Counted from the first letter of the stretch, positions 36,400-45,222 are shown. The stretch is DNA of 64,000 bases from Chitinophaga terrae (ex Kim and Jung 2007) (GCF_900107795.1 NZ_FNRL01000010.1:62001-126000), one strand, 5' to 3'. The notes: generated by a model not told the origin, from the sequence alone. Numbers and translations: made by a program.

Positions 36400-37542
36400 A
36401 TGTCTATGCCGCAGATCAGTTTATCAACCAATCGCGCCACTGCGCTGAAGCCAGCGATCTCCTACAACAGCTCCCTGCATATCAAACAGCTGGACGCTGT
36501 CAGAGGCTGTGCTATCTTACTGGTATTGCTATACCACTTTTATGGCGAGTATGCCGGGGTCTTTAACATCGGATGGACAGGCGTGGATCTCTTCTTTGTA
36601 TTATCCGGCTTTCTTATTACCGGCATCCTGACAGACAGCAAACAACAGGCATCCTACTTTAAAAACTTTTACATAAAAAGGGTGCTGCGCATCTTTCCTA
36701 TATACTTCATTGTTATAGGCATTATCTTATACCTGGTTCCGCTTTTCTCTTCTACCGCCATACCAGATCTGCCTTATTATCATAATCACCAGGGCTGGTT
36801 CTGGACCTATTTCCAAAACTGGCTGTTTACTATCAAAGGCTTCCCCGACGACAGGGTATTGAGATACACCTGGTCGTTGTGCATAGAAGAGCAGTTCTAT
36901 ATGTTCTGGCCTTTTATCATCTATAAATTCAGCGCTAAAAATATACTCAGGATAAGCATAGGCTTTATTGTACTGGCCAATGTACTGAGATTGCTTCCCT
37001 TGCCTGTCGACAATAACTATATTTATGTGAATACGTTTGCCAGGATAGACGCCTTGTCTGTAGGCGCGTTGATTGCCATTCTTATTCGTACGCGTAAAGA
37101 ATTGCTGGAAAAATATGCCACAATGATCATGCTTGTTTCAGTGATCGCGTTGCTGGGAAATATTGCCTATACCCGCAGCACATTTTTCATGAACCTTTAT
37201 CCTGTTTATACCTTTATAGCATTATTTTTCGGGGGATTGATCGTATGGAGCCTTTCCTCCAACGCCCCACGCCCCCTGCAACTGATCGTTAACAACCCCG
37301 TGTTCATGTTCTTTGGCAAGTATTCGTACGGCCTGTATCTCTATCATGTACCTATTCATCTGTGGCTTACCCCCTGGTTATTTAAAATAGTGCAATCGTA
37401 TATTCATCCGGCATTATGGAACAAATTGCTGATATCATCAGCAGGCTTGCTGGTAGCTATAGCCGTTAGCGTTATAAGCTTTCGTTTTATAGAAACTCCT
37501 TTCCTAAACCTGAAAAAGAAACTGATAGTAAAACGCAAATAA
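36400..37542 (+). CDS. OafA/Acyltransferase family 3 membrane protein
   Basis: This 380-aa polytopic protein starts its first helix with QLDAVRGCAILLVLLYHF, containing the conserved Arg and His. GWTGVDLFFVLSGFLITGIL and YTWSLCIEEQFYMFWPF are the standard OafA/NodX blocks. It probably O-acetylates a cell-surface glycan. It stands alone between the panB terminator and the lysine operon promoter, and is the third acyltransferase-3 protein in the window. Confidence 0.9.
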   Translation: MSMPQISLSTNRATALKPAISYNSSLHIKQLDAVRGCAILLVLLYHFYGEYAGVFNIGWTGVDLFFVLSGFLITGILTDSKQQASYFKNFYIKRVLRIFPIYFIVIGIILYLVPLFSSTAIPDLPYYHNHQGWFWTYFQNWLFTIKGFPDDRVLRYTWSLCIEEQFYMFWPFIIYKFSAKNILRISIGFIVLANVLRLLPLPVDNNYIYVNTFARIDALSVGALIAILIRTRKELLEKYATMIMLVSVIALLGNIAYTRSTFFMNLYPVYTFIALFFGGLIVWSLSSNAPRPLQLIVNNPVFMFFGKYSYGLYLYHVPIHLWLTPWLFKIVQSYIHPALWNKLLISSAGLLVAIAVSVISFRFIETPFLNLKKKLIVKRK

Positions 37543-37552
37543 ATTGTTTAGG

Positions 37553-37580
37553 TTGTTTTAATTCTATTTTCTTATATTTG
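37553..37580 (+). promoter_or_regulatory. Candidate promoter of the lysine-degradation operon
   Basis: TATATTTG at 37573-37580 matches TAnnTTTG exactly, with TTG at 37553-37555, 17 bp upstream. The first gene starts at 37875, so the transcript would carry a leader of about 285 nt. Confidence 0.5.
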
Positions 37581-37589
37581 TCAGATACT

Positions 37590-37874
37590 ATTTGGTATAG
37601 GAATGAATTACCTGTTAAACATACAGCTTTCTCTTCTCTCTTATCTCAGGAGCACCTGCTCCCATGTGCCTTAAGTAGCACTGCTTACTAAATTTACTTT
37701 CCTTTTATTTTTTTTATTGACCGCTGTAACGCGCGGCTATGCTTGATTTCATCATATGCATGCTTTTTCTGCATGTAGTATTTTGATGTTCAGTTACTGA
37801 TCTTTTTATCAGTATAAAGCTATGCCCTGCAATATAACGGTTATGTATATACGATTTTATTTAAATCTCCCATT
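37590..37874 (+). promoter_or_regulatory. Long 5' leader region with several hairpins
   Basis: The leader has no ORF of note. Visible inverted repeats include GGAGC/GCTCC near 37650-37665, TGCATG copies flanking a T run near 37757-37776, and TACTGAT (37795-37801) with ATCAGTA (37808-37814). A T run follows the first hairpins near 37700-37720. It could be a regulatory leader; no known riboswitch consensus was recognised. Confidence 0.35.
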
Positions 37875-38945
37875 ATGAAACGTGTAATGATCATCGGCGC
37901 CGGCAAGATCGGCGAAACTGCTGCATTTCTTTTACAAGAATCCGGCGACTATAAAGTTACGCTGGCAGACAACAATGAAGCGTTGTTAGAGAAGAATACA
38001 GATAACAGGATCCGTAAAATGAAGCTGGATGTAAACAATCCCGCGGAACTTCAACAAGCGCTTCAGCAGGAAGACATGGTATTAAGCGCCTGTCCTTTCT
38101 TCCTGAATGTAAAGATCGCGGAAGCGGCGGCTGCAACCCGCACGCACTACTTCGATCTTACGGAAGATGTAGCCACCACTAATGCTATCAGGGAAATAGC
38201 CGCCAAAGCGGATGTCAGCTTTATGCCGCAATGTGGTCTGGCCCCGGGCTTTATCAGCATTGCTGCCTATGATATAGCCAAACAGTTTGACAAACTGGAT
38301 GCCGTAAGATTGCGTGTGGGCGCCCTCCCCCAGTTTCCTACCAATAGCCTGATGTACAATCTTACCTGGAGCACAGATGGGCTGATCAACGAATATTGCA
38401 ACCCCTGCGATGCGATCTATGAAGGAGAAAGAAAAGAAGTAATGCCGCTGGAAGGTTATGAACGTTTTGCCCTGGATGGCGTTGAATATGAAGCCTTCAA
38501 TACATCCGGCGGACTAGGGGCGCTGGCGGAGATCCTGGAGAACAACGTGAATAACCTGGATTATAAAACAGTACGCTACCCTGGCCACTGCAATCTCATG
38601 AAAATTTTATTGAATGAGTTAAAATTGAATAAAAAAAGAGAAACCCTGAAGGAAATAATGGAAGATAGCATACCTTTCACCCCGCAGGATGTAGTGCTGG
38701 TCTTTGTTTCCGTTTCAGGCTCTATTAATGGCCGCTCGGTTCAGCGTTCTTACTCCCGTAAGATCTATAACCAGCATGTTGCCGGTAAAGACTTTACGGC
38801 TATCCAGCTCACTACAGCCGGTGCTGCATGCGCAGTGATCGACCTGCATGCAAAAGGCTTGCTTCCTAAAGACGGTTTTATCCGCCAGGAAGACGTAGCA
38901 TTTTCAGACCTGATCAACAACCGTTTCGCGGTTTACTATAACTAG
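37875..38945 (+). CDS. Saccharopine dehydrogenase family NAD(P)-dependent oxidoreductase
   Basis: The 356-aa protein opens with the Rossmann motif VMIIGAGKIGETAA. CGLAPGFISI and the arrangement of a central substrate domain match the saccharopine dehydrogenase/lysine 6-dehydrogenase superfamily. It would convert saccharopine, or lysine directly, to 2-aminoadipate 6-semialdehyde. The next two genes encode later steps of the same route, 13 and 24 bp apart, which makes lysine catabolism the likely role. No lysine-ketoglutarate reductase partner is in the window, a point in favour of a lysine 6-dehydrogenase-like activity. Confidence 0.85.
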   Translation: MKRVMIIGAGKIGETAAFLLQESGDYKVTLADNNEALLEKNTDNRIRKMKLDVNNPAELQQALQQEDMVLSACPFFLNVKIAEAAAATRTHYFDLTEDVATTNAIREIAAKADVSFMPQCGLAPGFISIAAYDIAKQFDKLDAVRLRVGALPQFPTNSLMYNLTWSTDGLINEYCNPCDAIYEGERKEVMPLEGYERFALDGVEYEAFNTSGGLGALAEILENNVNNLDYKTVRYPGHCNLMKILLNELKLNKKRETLKEIMEDSIPFTPQDVVLVFVSVSGSINGRSVQRSYSRKIYNQHVAGKDFTAIQLTTAGAACAVIDLHAKGLLPKDGFIRQEDVAFSDLINNRFAVYYN

Positions 38946-38958
38946 AAAGCAGTTTCTT

Positions 38959-39849
38959 ATGTTACAAGATGTATTAAACGGGTTAATGCAACGCTATAAA
39001 GAAAGGGTTCCGGATGTAAGCGGGGTAATTAATGCCATGATCAAAGAAGGCATTATCCGGCAGGCCGATGATATCGAGAACGATCATATCGCTTTCCGAA
39101 CCATGGGCGTGCCTCAACTGGGCGTACAATCGCTGGAAAAGATCTTCCTTCATTATGGCTATGTCAAAAAAGAACATTATTATTTTGCAGGAAAGAAACT
39201 GGATGCCTGGTGGTATGCCCCGCCTGCGCCTCATTACCCACGTATATTCATCAGCGAACTCAGAGTAAGTGAATTAAGTGCTGCTGCGCAGGAAATTATT
39301 CATAGTTATACCAATGAAGTTAAAACCGACCCGGTAAATGCGCTGAACCTGGACGATACCGCCGCCGTTGACCGGTTCCTTCATAGCGCCCTTTGGCGCA
39401 CTCCTACCCTGTCCGACTACAAAACGCTGGCCACAGAAAGCGAATATGCAGCCTGGGTGATCTACAACCGCTATTACCTGAACCACTTTACGGTGAGCGT
39501 ACATAACCTGCCCGCAGGATATAATACCGTAGCTGATTTCAATCAATTCCTTGAGAAAAATGGTTTTGTGCTGAACGATGCAGGCGGCAAGATCAAAAAA
39601 AGCCCGGACGGCAACCTCCTGCAAAGCTCTACTGTAGCCAAAATGATAGATGCGACCTTCGCAAATGGCGAAGTGTTCCCGATCGCAGGATCTTATGTGG
39701 AATTTGCAGAACGCAGGGTATTGCCGCAGTTCCTGCATTTGCCGGCCGACCAGATCCGCCGGGAACACAGGCGCGACGGGTTCGAAACAGGAAATGCCGA
39801 CAAGATCTTTGAAAGCACCTACTCCACCCAAACGAAAAAAAGTTCCTAA
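38959..39849 (+). CDS. DUF1338 / 2-oxoadipate dioxygenase-decarboxylase (HglS-like)
   Basis: The 296-aa protein matches the DUF1338 family: DIENDHIAFRTMG with a metal-binding His near residue 41, then YYFAGKKLDAWWYAPP and FISELRV with a conserved Glu. HglS/YdcJ proteins use non-haem Fe(II) to convert 2-oxoadipate to D-2-hydroxyglutarate. HglS is usually about 460 aa, so this is a short member like the plant/Bacteroidota type. The flanking saccharopine-dehydrogenase-like and aminoadipate-semialdehyde dehydrogenase genes support the assignment. Confidence 0.85.
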   Translation: MLQDVLNGLMQRYKERVPDVSGVINAMIKEGIIRQADDIENDHIAFRTMGVPQLGVQSLEKIFLHYGYVKKEHYYFAGKKLDAWWYAPPAPHYPRIFISELRVSELSAAAQEIIHSYTNEVKTDPVNALNLDDTAAVDRFLHSALWRTPTLSDYKTLATESEYAAWVIYNRYYLNHFTVSVHNLPAGYNTVADFNQFLEKNGFVLNDAGGKIKKSPDGNLLQSSTVAKMIDATFANGEVFPIAGSYVEFAERRVLPQFLHLPADQIRREHRRDGFETGNADKIFESTYSTQTKKSS

Positions 39850-39873
39850 TTTAGTTGGATTAATACACCAAAC

Positions 39874-41403
39874 ATGACTGATGACATTTTAAAAATATTC
39901 AATATCTCTACTACAGGAAGCGGCGTAAGTACGGGACAGCATTGGTTACCGGCCAACGGTGCTCCTATCACCTCCGTTTCGCCTGTAGACAATAAAGAGA
40001 TTGCAACGGTAAAAAGCGCCACCAGGGAGGATTACGACCAGGTAGTAGCCGTAGCCCAGGAAGCGTTTAAAGTATGGCGCACCTGGCCGGCGCCCAAACG
40101 TGGTGAGATCGTTCGCCAGATCGGCGAAGCGCTCCGCGGGCATAAAGAACACCTGGGTAAACTGGTGTCTTACGAAATGGGTAAAAGCCTGCAGGAAGGA
40201 TATGGAGAAGTGCAGGAGATGATAGATATCTGCGACTTCGCGGTTGGTTTGTCGAGGCAGCTGCATGGTTTAACCATGCACTCTGAACGCCCTGGCCACC
40301 GGATGTACGAACAATGGCATCCGCTGGGCATTACAGGCATTATCACAGCCTTCAACTTCCCGGTAGCCGTATGGAGCTGGAACACTATGCTGGCATGGGT
40401 TTGCGGAGATGTTTGCATCTGGAAGCCATCTGAAAAAACGCCAGTTACTGCGTTGGCCTGCCAACATATCGCTGCACAGGTATTTGCTGCCAACAATGTT
40501 CCCGAAGGGGTTAGCTGCCTGGTAACAGGTGGGCGTGAAACCGGCGAATGGCTGGCTCACGACAAGCGTATCCCATTGGTTTCTGCAACCGGTTCTACCC
40601 GTATGGGTAAAGCGGTAGGCGCCGCGGTAGGCGAAAGACTGGGCAGGTCGTTGCTGGAACTGGGCGGCAATAATGCGATCATTATTACGGCAGATGCCGA
40701 CCTGGATATGGCCCTGATCGGCGCTGTATTCGGAGCTGTAGGAACAGCAGGCCAGCGTTGTACCTCTACCCGCAGGCTTATCATTCATGAAAGCGTTTAC
40801 GACAACTTTATAGCCCGTTTAGCCAGGGCATATTCTCAACTTCGTATAGGCAACCCGTTAGATGAACATAACCACGTAGGCCCGTTGATCGACCGCGCGG
40901 CCGTAGAAGCTTACCTTGGCGCTATTGAGCAGGTAAAACAGCAGGGCGGTCATTTCGTCGTGGAAGGAGGCGTGTTAACAGGCCCCGGTTATGAATCCGG
41001 ATGCTATGTAAAGCCTTGTATAGCCGCGGTGGAAAATACCTACGATATTGTGCAGCACGAAACATTTGCGCCTATCCTGTACGTAATGAAGTACCAGACC
41101 CTTGAAGAAGCCATCGCTATGCAAAACGATGTTCCGCAGGGCTTATCGTCAGCCATCATGACGCTGAATTTGAGGGAAGCAGAGCGTTTCCTCTCCCATG
41201 CAGGATCGGATTGCGGGATCGCCAACGTCAATATCGGTACATCCGGCGCAGAAATAGGCGGAGCTTTTGGCGGCGAAAAGGAAACAGGCGGAGGTCGCGA
41301 AAGCGGGTCGGATGCCTGGAAAGCGTATATGCGTCGTCAGACCAATACCATCAATTACTCTACCAGCTTGCCTTTGGCGCAGGGTATCAAATTCGATATA
41401 TAA
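39874..41403 (+). CDS. ALDH7-type aldehyde dehydrogenase (2-aminoadipate semialdehyde dehydrogenase)
   Basis: The 509-aa enzyme has the NAD site GITGIITAFNFPVAVWSWN, the catalytic Glu in LLELGGNNA, and the nucleophile Cys in GTAGQRCTSTRR. GGGRESGSDAWKAYMRRQTNTINY near the end is the typical antiquitin (ALDH7A1/AmaB) C-terminus, which oxidises 2-aminoadipate semialdehyde to 2-aminoadipate. It is the last gene of the three-gene operon. The aminotransferase needed to reach 2-oxoadipate is not seen nearby. Confidence 0.93.
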   Translation: MTDDILKIFNISTTGSGVSTGQHWLPANGAPITSVSPVDNKEIATVKSATREDYDQVVAVAQEAFKVWRTWPAPKRGEIVRQIGEALRGHKEHLGKLVSYEMGKSLQEGYGEVQEMIDICDFAVGLSRQLHGLTMHSERPGHRMYEQWHPLGITGIITAFNFPVAVWSWNTMLAWVCGDVCIWKPSEKTPVTALACQHIAAQVFAANNVPEGVSCLVTGGRETGEWLAHDKRIPLVSATGSTRMGKAVGAAVGERLGRSLLELGGNNAIIITADADLDMALIGAVFGAVGTAGQRCTSTRRLIIHESVYDNFIARLARAYSQLRIGNPLDEHNHVGPLIDRAAVEAYLGAIEQVKQQGGHFVVEGGVLTGPGYESGCYVKPCIAAVENTYDIVQHETFAPILYVMKYQTLEEAIAMQNDVPQGLSSAIMTLNLREAERFLSHAGSDCGIANVNIGTSGAEIGGAFGGEKETGGGRESGSDAWKAYMRRQTNTINYSTSLPLAQGIKFDI

Positions 41404-41423
41404 AATTTATTATATTTTTTTGC

Positions 41424-41452
41424 AGCTCCGAGGCGTTTGCCCCGGAGCTTTT
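41424..41452 (+). terminator. Intrinsic terminator after the lysine operon
   Basis: AGCTCCGAGGC (41424-41434) pairs with GCCCCGGAGCT (41439-41449) with one mismatch around a 4-nt loop, followed by a T-rich tract. It lies 21 bp past the dehydrogenase stop. Confidence 0.8.
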
Positions 41453-41555
41453 AATTTTCATGAAAGGAGAGGCAAACCCGATCAGATTTTTAAAAGCGGT
41501 TGATAATTTATTCTATTTCTTGATCGTCAAACAACGGACCACTAGCGGTAATCGT

Positions 41556-41616
41556 CATGGTTTTTAAAATAGTAGCGAGGTTAGAGAACCCCGCTTTTCG
41601 TTAAACGGAAACCATG
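41556..41616. repeat. Nested inverted repeat between convergent genes
   Basis: CATGGTTT (41556-41563) pairs with AAACCATG (41609-41616). Nested within, AGCGAGGTT (41574-41582) pairs with AACCCCGCT (41587-41595) with one mismatch around AGAG. It could fold as a 61-nt branched hairpin and may terminate transcription coming from either side. Confidence 0.45.
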
Positions 41617-41660
41617 CTTATGAGAAAAGTAGCGAGTAGCTACGTTTCTGACTATAAATA

Positions 41661-42191
41661 TTAAACTTTTTTCTGAATATTCATATTCAACTTTTGTGCT
41701 AGTGCCGGCCTGCCTTTATTGACTTTCACGACCAACGCCTGCCCCGAACCCTTATCATGCAAGGATCTGGCGTCTTTTACCCTTACTCCGGCCGCTCTCA
41801 TCATGGCATCAATATGTTCCGGATCTCCGCAAACAACAATGGTTTTTCCCTTGTTCCTCTTTATCATGTCCTTAAAAACGGTAGAGGTCAGTTCCTGGTC
41901 GCCGTTCAACCGGAAGTACTGCAGTTGCTGCTGGCGTTTTTCTGCCAGGGGCGTTACCGTGCCAATAGACCGGTTGGCATAGGTGGAATAAATGCTGGCG
42001 ATCTCTGTTCCTTCCAGGGAGTTGACCAGCTGGGCTGCCTGCTCCTTCCCTGCCTGGCTCAGGCCCGGATCGGGAGATACAGAAGTTTCCATCTCGGCTG
42101 AATTCACGAAAATAATGGTGGTTTCTTCAGGGTCGGCCTTTGCTGCTAATGTTCCGGCAGCAAACAATATGGCCATAAGCGTCTTCAACAT
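41661..42191 (-). CDS. Histidine-phosphatase-fold protein lacking the catalytic RHG motif (pseudoenzyme)
   Basis: The 176-aa protein has a signal peptide (cleavage near AAKA, residue 19) and the topology of a SixA/phosphoglycerate-mutase-like phosphatase: a first strand TIIFV, then LSQAGKEQAAQLVNSL, IYSTYANRSIGTVTPLA and GKTIVVCGDPEHI. The catalytic RHG/RHA is replaced by N30-S31-A32, and the second catalytic His position reads Asp in CGDPEH. It should therefore not form the phosphohistidine intermediate. It probably binds a ligand or protein in the periplasm. It is divergent from the S8 protease gene. Confidence 0.8.
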   Translation of the reverse strand: MLKTLMAILFAAGTLAAKADPEETTIIFVNSAEMETSVSPDPGLSQAGKEQAAQLVNSLEGTEIASIYSTYANRSIGTVTPLAEKRQQQLQYFRLNGDQELTSTVFKDMIKRNKGKTIVVCGDPEHIDAMMRAAGVRVKDARSLHDKGSGQALVVKVNKGRPALAQKLNMNIQKKV

Positions 42192-42550
42192 GGCAAATGT
42201 TTTAATGATTAGTGAATGGATACTAATTAATCCGGAGATAGAATTTGGGGATGAGAATATAGTTATTCGAACAACCTAAAGCTAGAACAATGATGATTCT
42301 CTCCAAACGGATTTGTGATCAATGGTAAAAGCAGGATACGGGCCCGGTAGCGCCGGAATCAATCCAGTACGCATCCTGGCAGCAAATTGCCTTTTCTGCG
42401 CCTTAAATCAATAAAGCTGATAAATCAAAACATGTTTAACCACCCAATTAACCTACTTATAGCTCGTTTATCATTAAAATGGCAGCTTATAGCTGGTTTT
42501 TATATACCTTTATCCTTCAAGATTTTTATATATAGGGAAAATTATTGAAC
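42192..42550. promoter_or_regulatory. Divergent promoter region with a spaced direct repeat
   Basis: This 359-bp gap separates the pseudo-phosphatase and protease genes. CTTATAGCT occurs at 42456-42464 and again at 42486-42494, exactly 30 bp apart, about three helical turns, which is typical of paired regulator sites. TATACCTTTA follows near 42512. No ORF is evident. Confidence 0.4.
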
Positions 42551-44248
42551 ATGAAATTGTTTAGTCGAGAGGTGGCAGCCTTCGCCGGTTGCCTTGCATT
42601 GATGACAACTTTTACACTGAATACCAACGCTCAAAGTAAAAGCCCATTACCAAAGAATTGGCACTTGTTAACTTACGAGACCGACAGTGTGTACGGCACA
42701 TCTACGGAAAAAGCCTACAAAGAATTGTTAAAAGGCAAAAAAAGTACCCCGGTTATTGTTGCAGTTATTGACTCCGGAATTGATACTTTACATGAGGATC
42801 TGAAACCTGTTCTCTGGACCAATCCCCGCGAGATTCCAGGCAATGGGAAAGACGATGACCGCAACGGTTATATTGATGATATTCATGGCTGGAACTTCCT
42901 GGGAGGAAAAGACGGCAGCAGCGTACAGGAAGATTCCGAAGAAGCGACCAGGGAATATTTCCGTATCAAAGAGAAATATGTCAACCCTGATTCTGCTTTA
43001 ACAAAAGACGATAAAGACTACGCCATCTGGCAAAAGGTTAAAAATAAAGTTGGCGGTTCTTCCAATACCCAGGAGAAAATGGAATACCGCAGCATGTCTA
43101 AAGTCCAGGAAAATGTAAACAAATGTGAATCTATCCTTAAGAACTTTTTAGGGAAAGACAACTTCACATTAGGAGAACTGGACAGCATCCAGACCACCAA
43201 CCAGGATGTACTGCTTGCACGTAACTTCATGACCCGTTTGCTGAAAAGCGCGCAGGACCCGGACATTACCTTCAAAGACTTCAAATCCGAATTCGATGAA
43301 TACATGAAAGACCTGAAGCGCAAGGCAGAAGCGGGAGAAACGCCTCCTAACGCTAACAGGGAAAGGATTGTCGGAGATAACCTGGAAGATATTAAAGACA
43401 ATAAATACGGGAACAATGATGTAATGGGTAAGTTTGGCTTCCATGGCACTCACGTTTCCGGTATTATTGCCGCCGTTCGTAATAACGGCCTGGGTATCGA
43501 GGGGGTAGCCGACAATGTAAAGATCATGTTCGTAAAGGCTGTTCCGGACGGAGATGAAAGAGATAAAGACGTAGCGCTGGCTATCAGGTATGCGGTTGAT
43601 AATGGAGCGCAGATCATCAATATGAGCTTCGGCAAACCCTATTCTCCGCATAAAGACTGGGTAGACGACGCCGTGAAATATGCCGAATCAAAAGGCGTAT
43701 TACTGGTTCATGCAGCCGGTAACGACGGCAACAACAACGATTCTATCCCTAACTTCCCTAACCCGAACTACCTGAGCGGCGGCAAAGCCACCAACTTCAT
43801 CACAGTGGGCGCCAGCAGCACAGGCAGGGGAAATGATAAGGTAGCCAATTTCTCTAACTACGGTAAAAATGAAGTAGACCTGTTTGCTCCGGGTGTGCAG
43901 ATCTATTCAACCGTTCCGGGAGGCAATAGCTACAGGATGGCCAGCGGAACCAGTATGGCGTCTCCGGTAGTTGCCGGCGTTGCTGCCCTGGTATTGTCTT
44001 ACTATCCTGAACTCAGCGCCCAGCAACTGAAATACGTGCTGGAGAAAAGCGCTACCCCGCTACCTGACAGCGTAAAGATGGTAACCAAACCCGGCACCCG
44101 CGACGAGGAAATTGATTTTGCCGAGTTGTCCAGAACCGGCGGTATAGTAAACGCCTACGAAGCGCTGAAACTGGCCGCTACCCTGAAAGGAGAAAATGTG
44201 AAAAAGAAACAGCATAGAGCTAAAATGAGGCCTGTCAGGAAGAACTGA
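42551..44248 (+). CDS. Secreted S8 (subtilisin-like) serine protease
   Basis: The ATG at 42551 is preferred over the TTG two codons earlier. The 565-aa protein has a signal peptide (cleavage near TNAQ). The catalytic triad is Asp74 (VIDSGID), His301 (GTHVSG) and Ser468 (GTSMASP). The 227-residue span between Asp and His holds a large charged, mostly helical insert, common in Bacteroidota S8 enzymes but much longer than in subtilisin. No T9SS sorting domain is present; the C-terminus is short and basic, so it is probably periplasmic. It ends in a bidirectional terminator. Confidence 0.93.
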   Translation: MKLFSREVAAFAGCLALMTTFTLNTNAQSKSPLPKNWHLLTYETDSVYGTSTEKAYKELLKGKKSTPVIVAVIDSGIDTLHEDLKPVLWTNPREIPGNGKDDDRNGYIDDIHGWNFLGGKDGSSVQEDSEEATREYFRIKEKYVNPDSALTKDDKDYAIWQKVKNKVGGSSNTQEKMEYRSMSKVQENVNKCESILKNFLGKDNFTLGELDSIQTTNQDVLLARNFMTRLLKSAQDPDITFKDFKSEFDEYMKDLKRKAEAGETPPNANRERIVGDNLEDIKDNKYGNNDVMGKFGFHGTHVSGIIAAVRNNGLGIEGVADNVKIMFVKAVPDGDERDKDVALAIRYAVDNGAQIINMSFGKPYSPHKDWVDDAVKYAESKGVLLVHAAGNDGNNNDSIPNFPNPNYLSGGKATNFITVGASSTGRGNDKVANFSNYGKNEVDLFAPGVQIYSTVPGGNSYRMASGTSMASPVVAGVAALVLSYYPELSAQQLKYVLEKSATPLPDSVKMVTKPGTRDEEIDFAELSRTGGIVNAYEALKLAATLKGENVKKKQHRAKMRPVRKN

Positions 44249-44264
44249 TCAGGCTTCTGAGTAA

Positions 44265-44316
44265 TAAAAAAACCTTTTCATTCTACCGTTTACGGTTATA
44301 TGAAAAGGTTTTTTTA
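44265..44316. terminator. Bidirectional terminator between protease and DUF4870 genes
   Basis: AAAAAACCTTTTCAT pairs with ATGAAAAGGTTTTTT, with an inner ACCG/CGGT stem. A and T runs at the two ends allow termination on both strands. The flanking genes converge here. Confidence 0.8.
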
Positions 44317-44333
44317 TTGAATAAGATCGGGGA

Positions 44334-44744
44334 TCACTTCACTAAACGAAGGCTTAAAGGATACCTGTAGGTTTCACCCTTGCTGGCTTTCACCATAGCG
44401 ATAATGCTGAAGATAATATTCACCAGCCAGATCAGGCCAAAGATACCCCCGCCGGTCTGCCATACAAAGAAATGGCTGCCTCCACCCCAGAAGAAATTCC
44501 CCAGGGCAAATAATCCCAGCCTGATGTTGTTGATGATGTTAAGGCAAACTGCTACAATACTGAGTGTGATCTGGAAGTTGATAGCTTCTTTTCCCTGGTT
44601 GTCGTACCAGGCAGATTCGTTGCGTTTGATGAGCCAGAGTATCAATACGGCTATTACATTACCGACGGTAAATTGCAACCACATACCGATAATACCGGCT
44701 AAATGAACAAGGGTTCCCCAGGTGCGTTCATCTTTTTGGTCCAT
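44334..44744 (-). CDS. DUF4870 (Tic20-like) small membrane protein
   Basis: The 136-aa protein has three or four hydrophobic segments. TLVHLAGI near the start, WLIKRNESAWYDNQGKEAINFQ and the C-terminal AMVKASKGETYRYPLSLRLV match DUF4870, a family of unknown function related to Tic20-like membrane proteins. It lies just downstream of rnpB on the same strand, 66 bp away, and converges with the protease gene. Confidence 0.85.
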   Translation of the reverse strand: MDQKDERTWGTLVHLAGIIGMWLQFTVGNVIAVLILWLIKRNESAWYDNQGKEAINFQITLSIVAVCLNIINNIRLGLFALGNFFWGGGSHFFVWQTGGGIFGLIWLVNIIFSIIAMVKASKGETYRYPLSLRLVK

Positions 44745-44810
44745 ATGATAGAGAGATTGATAGAAATGGAAGATAAAAGGGTTATTTCATATTTTCAAGA
44801 AAAAATAAAA

Positions 44811-45170
44811 ACTACAAACCTGTAAGCCGGATTCTGTATCCCTATTGAATAGGGACTGCTATCATTTATCTGCGGTAACGTTCGCACGTTCCCTGTATCT
44901 GCCTACCCTCGGTCATCGGACGAGCAGCCCTCAATCGACCGTATACATGGCATTTCAGCACGCAAGGTTTACCCGCTTTAACAGTTACCTGTCAAGGCCG
45001 TGGGCTCTTACCCCACATTTTCACCCTTATCTCTACCGGGTAGAGACGGTTATTTTCTGCGGCACTGGCTGTTCCTGTAGATCAGGACCCACCCGTTAGG
45101 TGGTGCGTTGCTCTGCGCTGTCCGGACTTTCCTCCTCATTTTGCAATGAAGCGATAGCACGGTTTGTAGT
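44811..45170 (-). ncRNA. rnpB: RNase P RNA (bacterial type A)
   Basis: On the minus strand the 360-nt RNA begins with ACTACAAACC, which pairs with GGTTTGTAGT at its 3' end to form P1 (CAAACC at 45166-45161, GGTTTG at 44820-44815). GAGGAAAGTCCGG, the conserved region I, lies near 45136-45123; GAGGGTAGGCAGATA lies in the middle; ACAGAATCCGGCTTA, conserved region V, lies near the 3' end. A T-rich tract follows the 3' strand of P1. It is the catalytic RNA for tRNA 5' maturation. Confidence 0.96.
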
Positions 45171-45176
45171 TAAATG

Positions 45177-45184
45177 CAAAGATA
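45177..45184 (-). promoter_or_regulatory. -7 box of the rnpB promoter
   Basis: TATCTTTG on the minus strand matches TAnnTTTG exactly and ends 7 bp before the inferred RNA 5' end at 45170. The spacing supports both calls. A clear -33 TTTG is not seen. Confidence 0.6.
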
Positions 45185-45222
45185 CAGAATAAAATCCCCC
45201 ATCTGTGCAGTGGATCGATGTT

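Noticed and set aside
37590-37874. Lysine riboswitch in the lysine operon leader
   Set aside because: The conserved lysine-riboswitch core was not recognised, and lysine riboswitches normally control synthesis or uptake; only a generic structured leader is reported.
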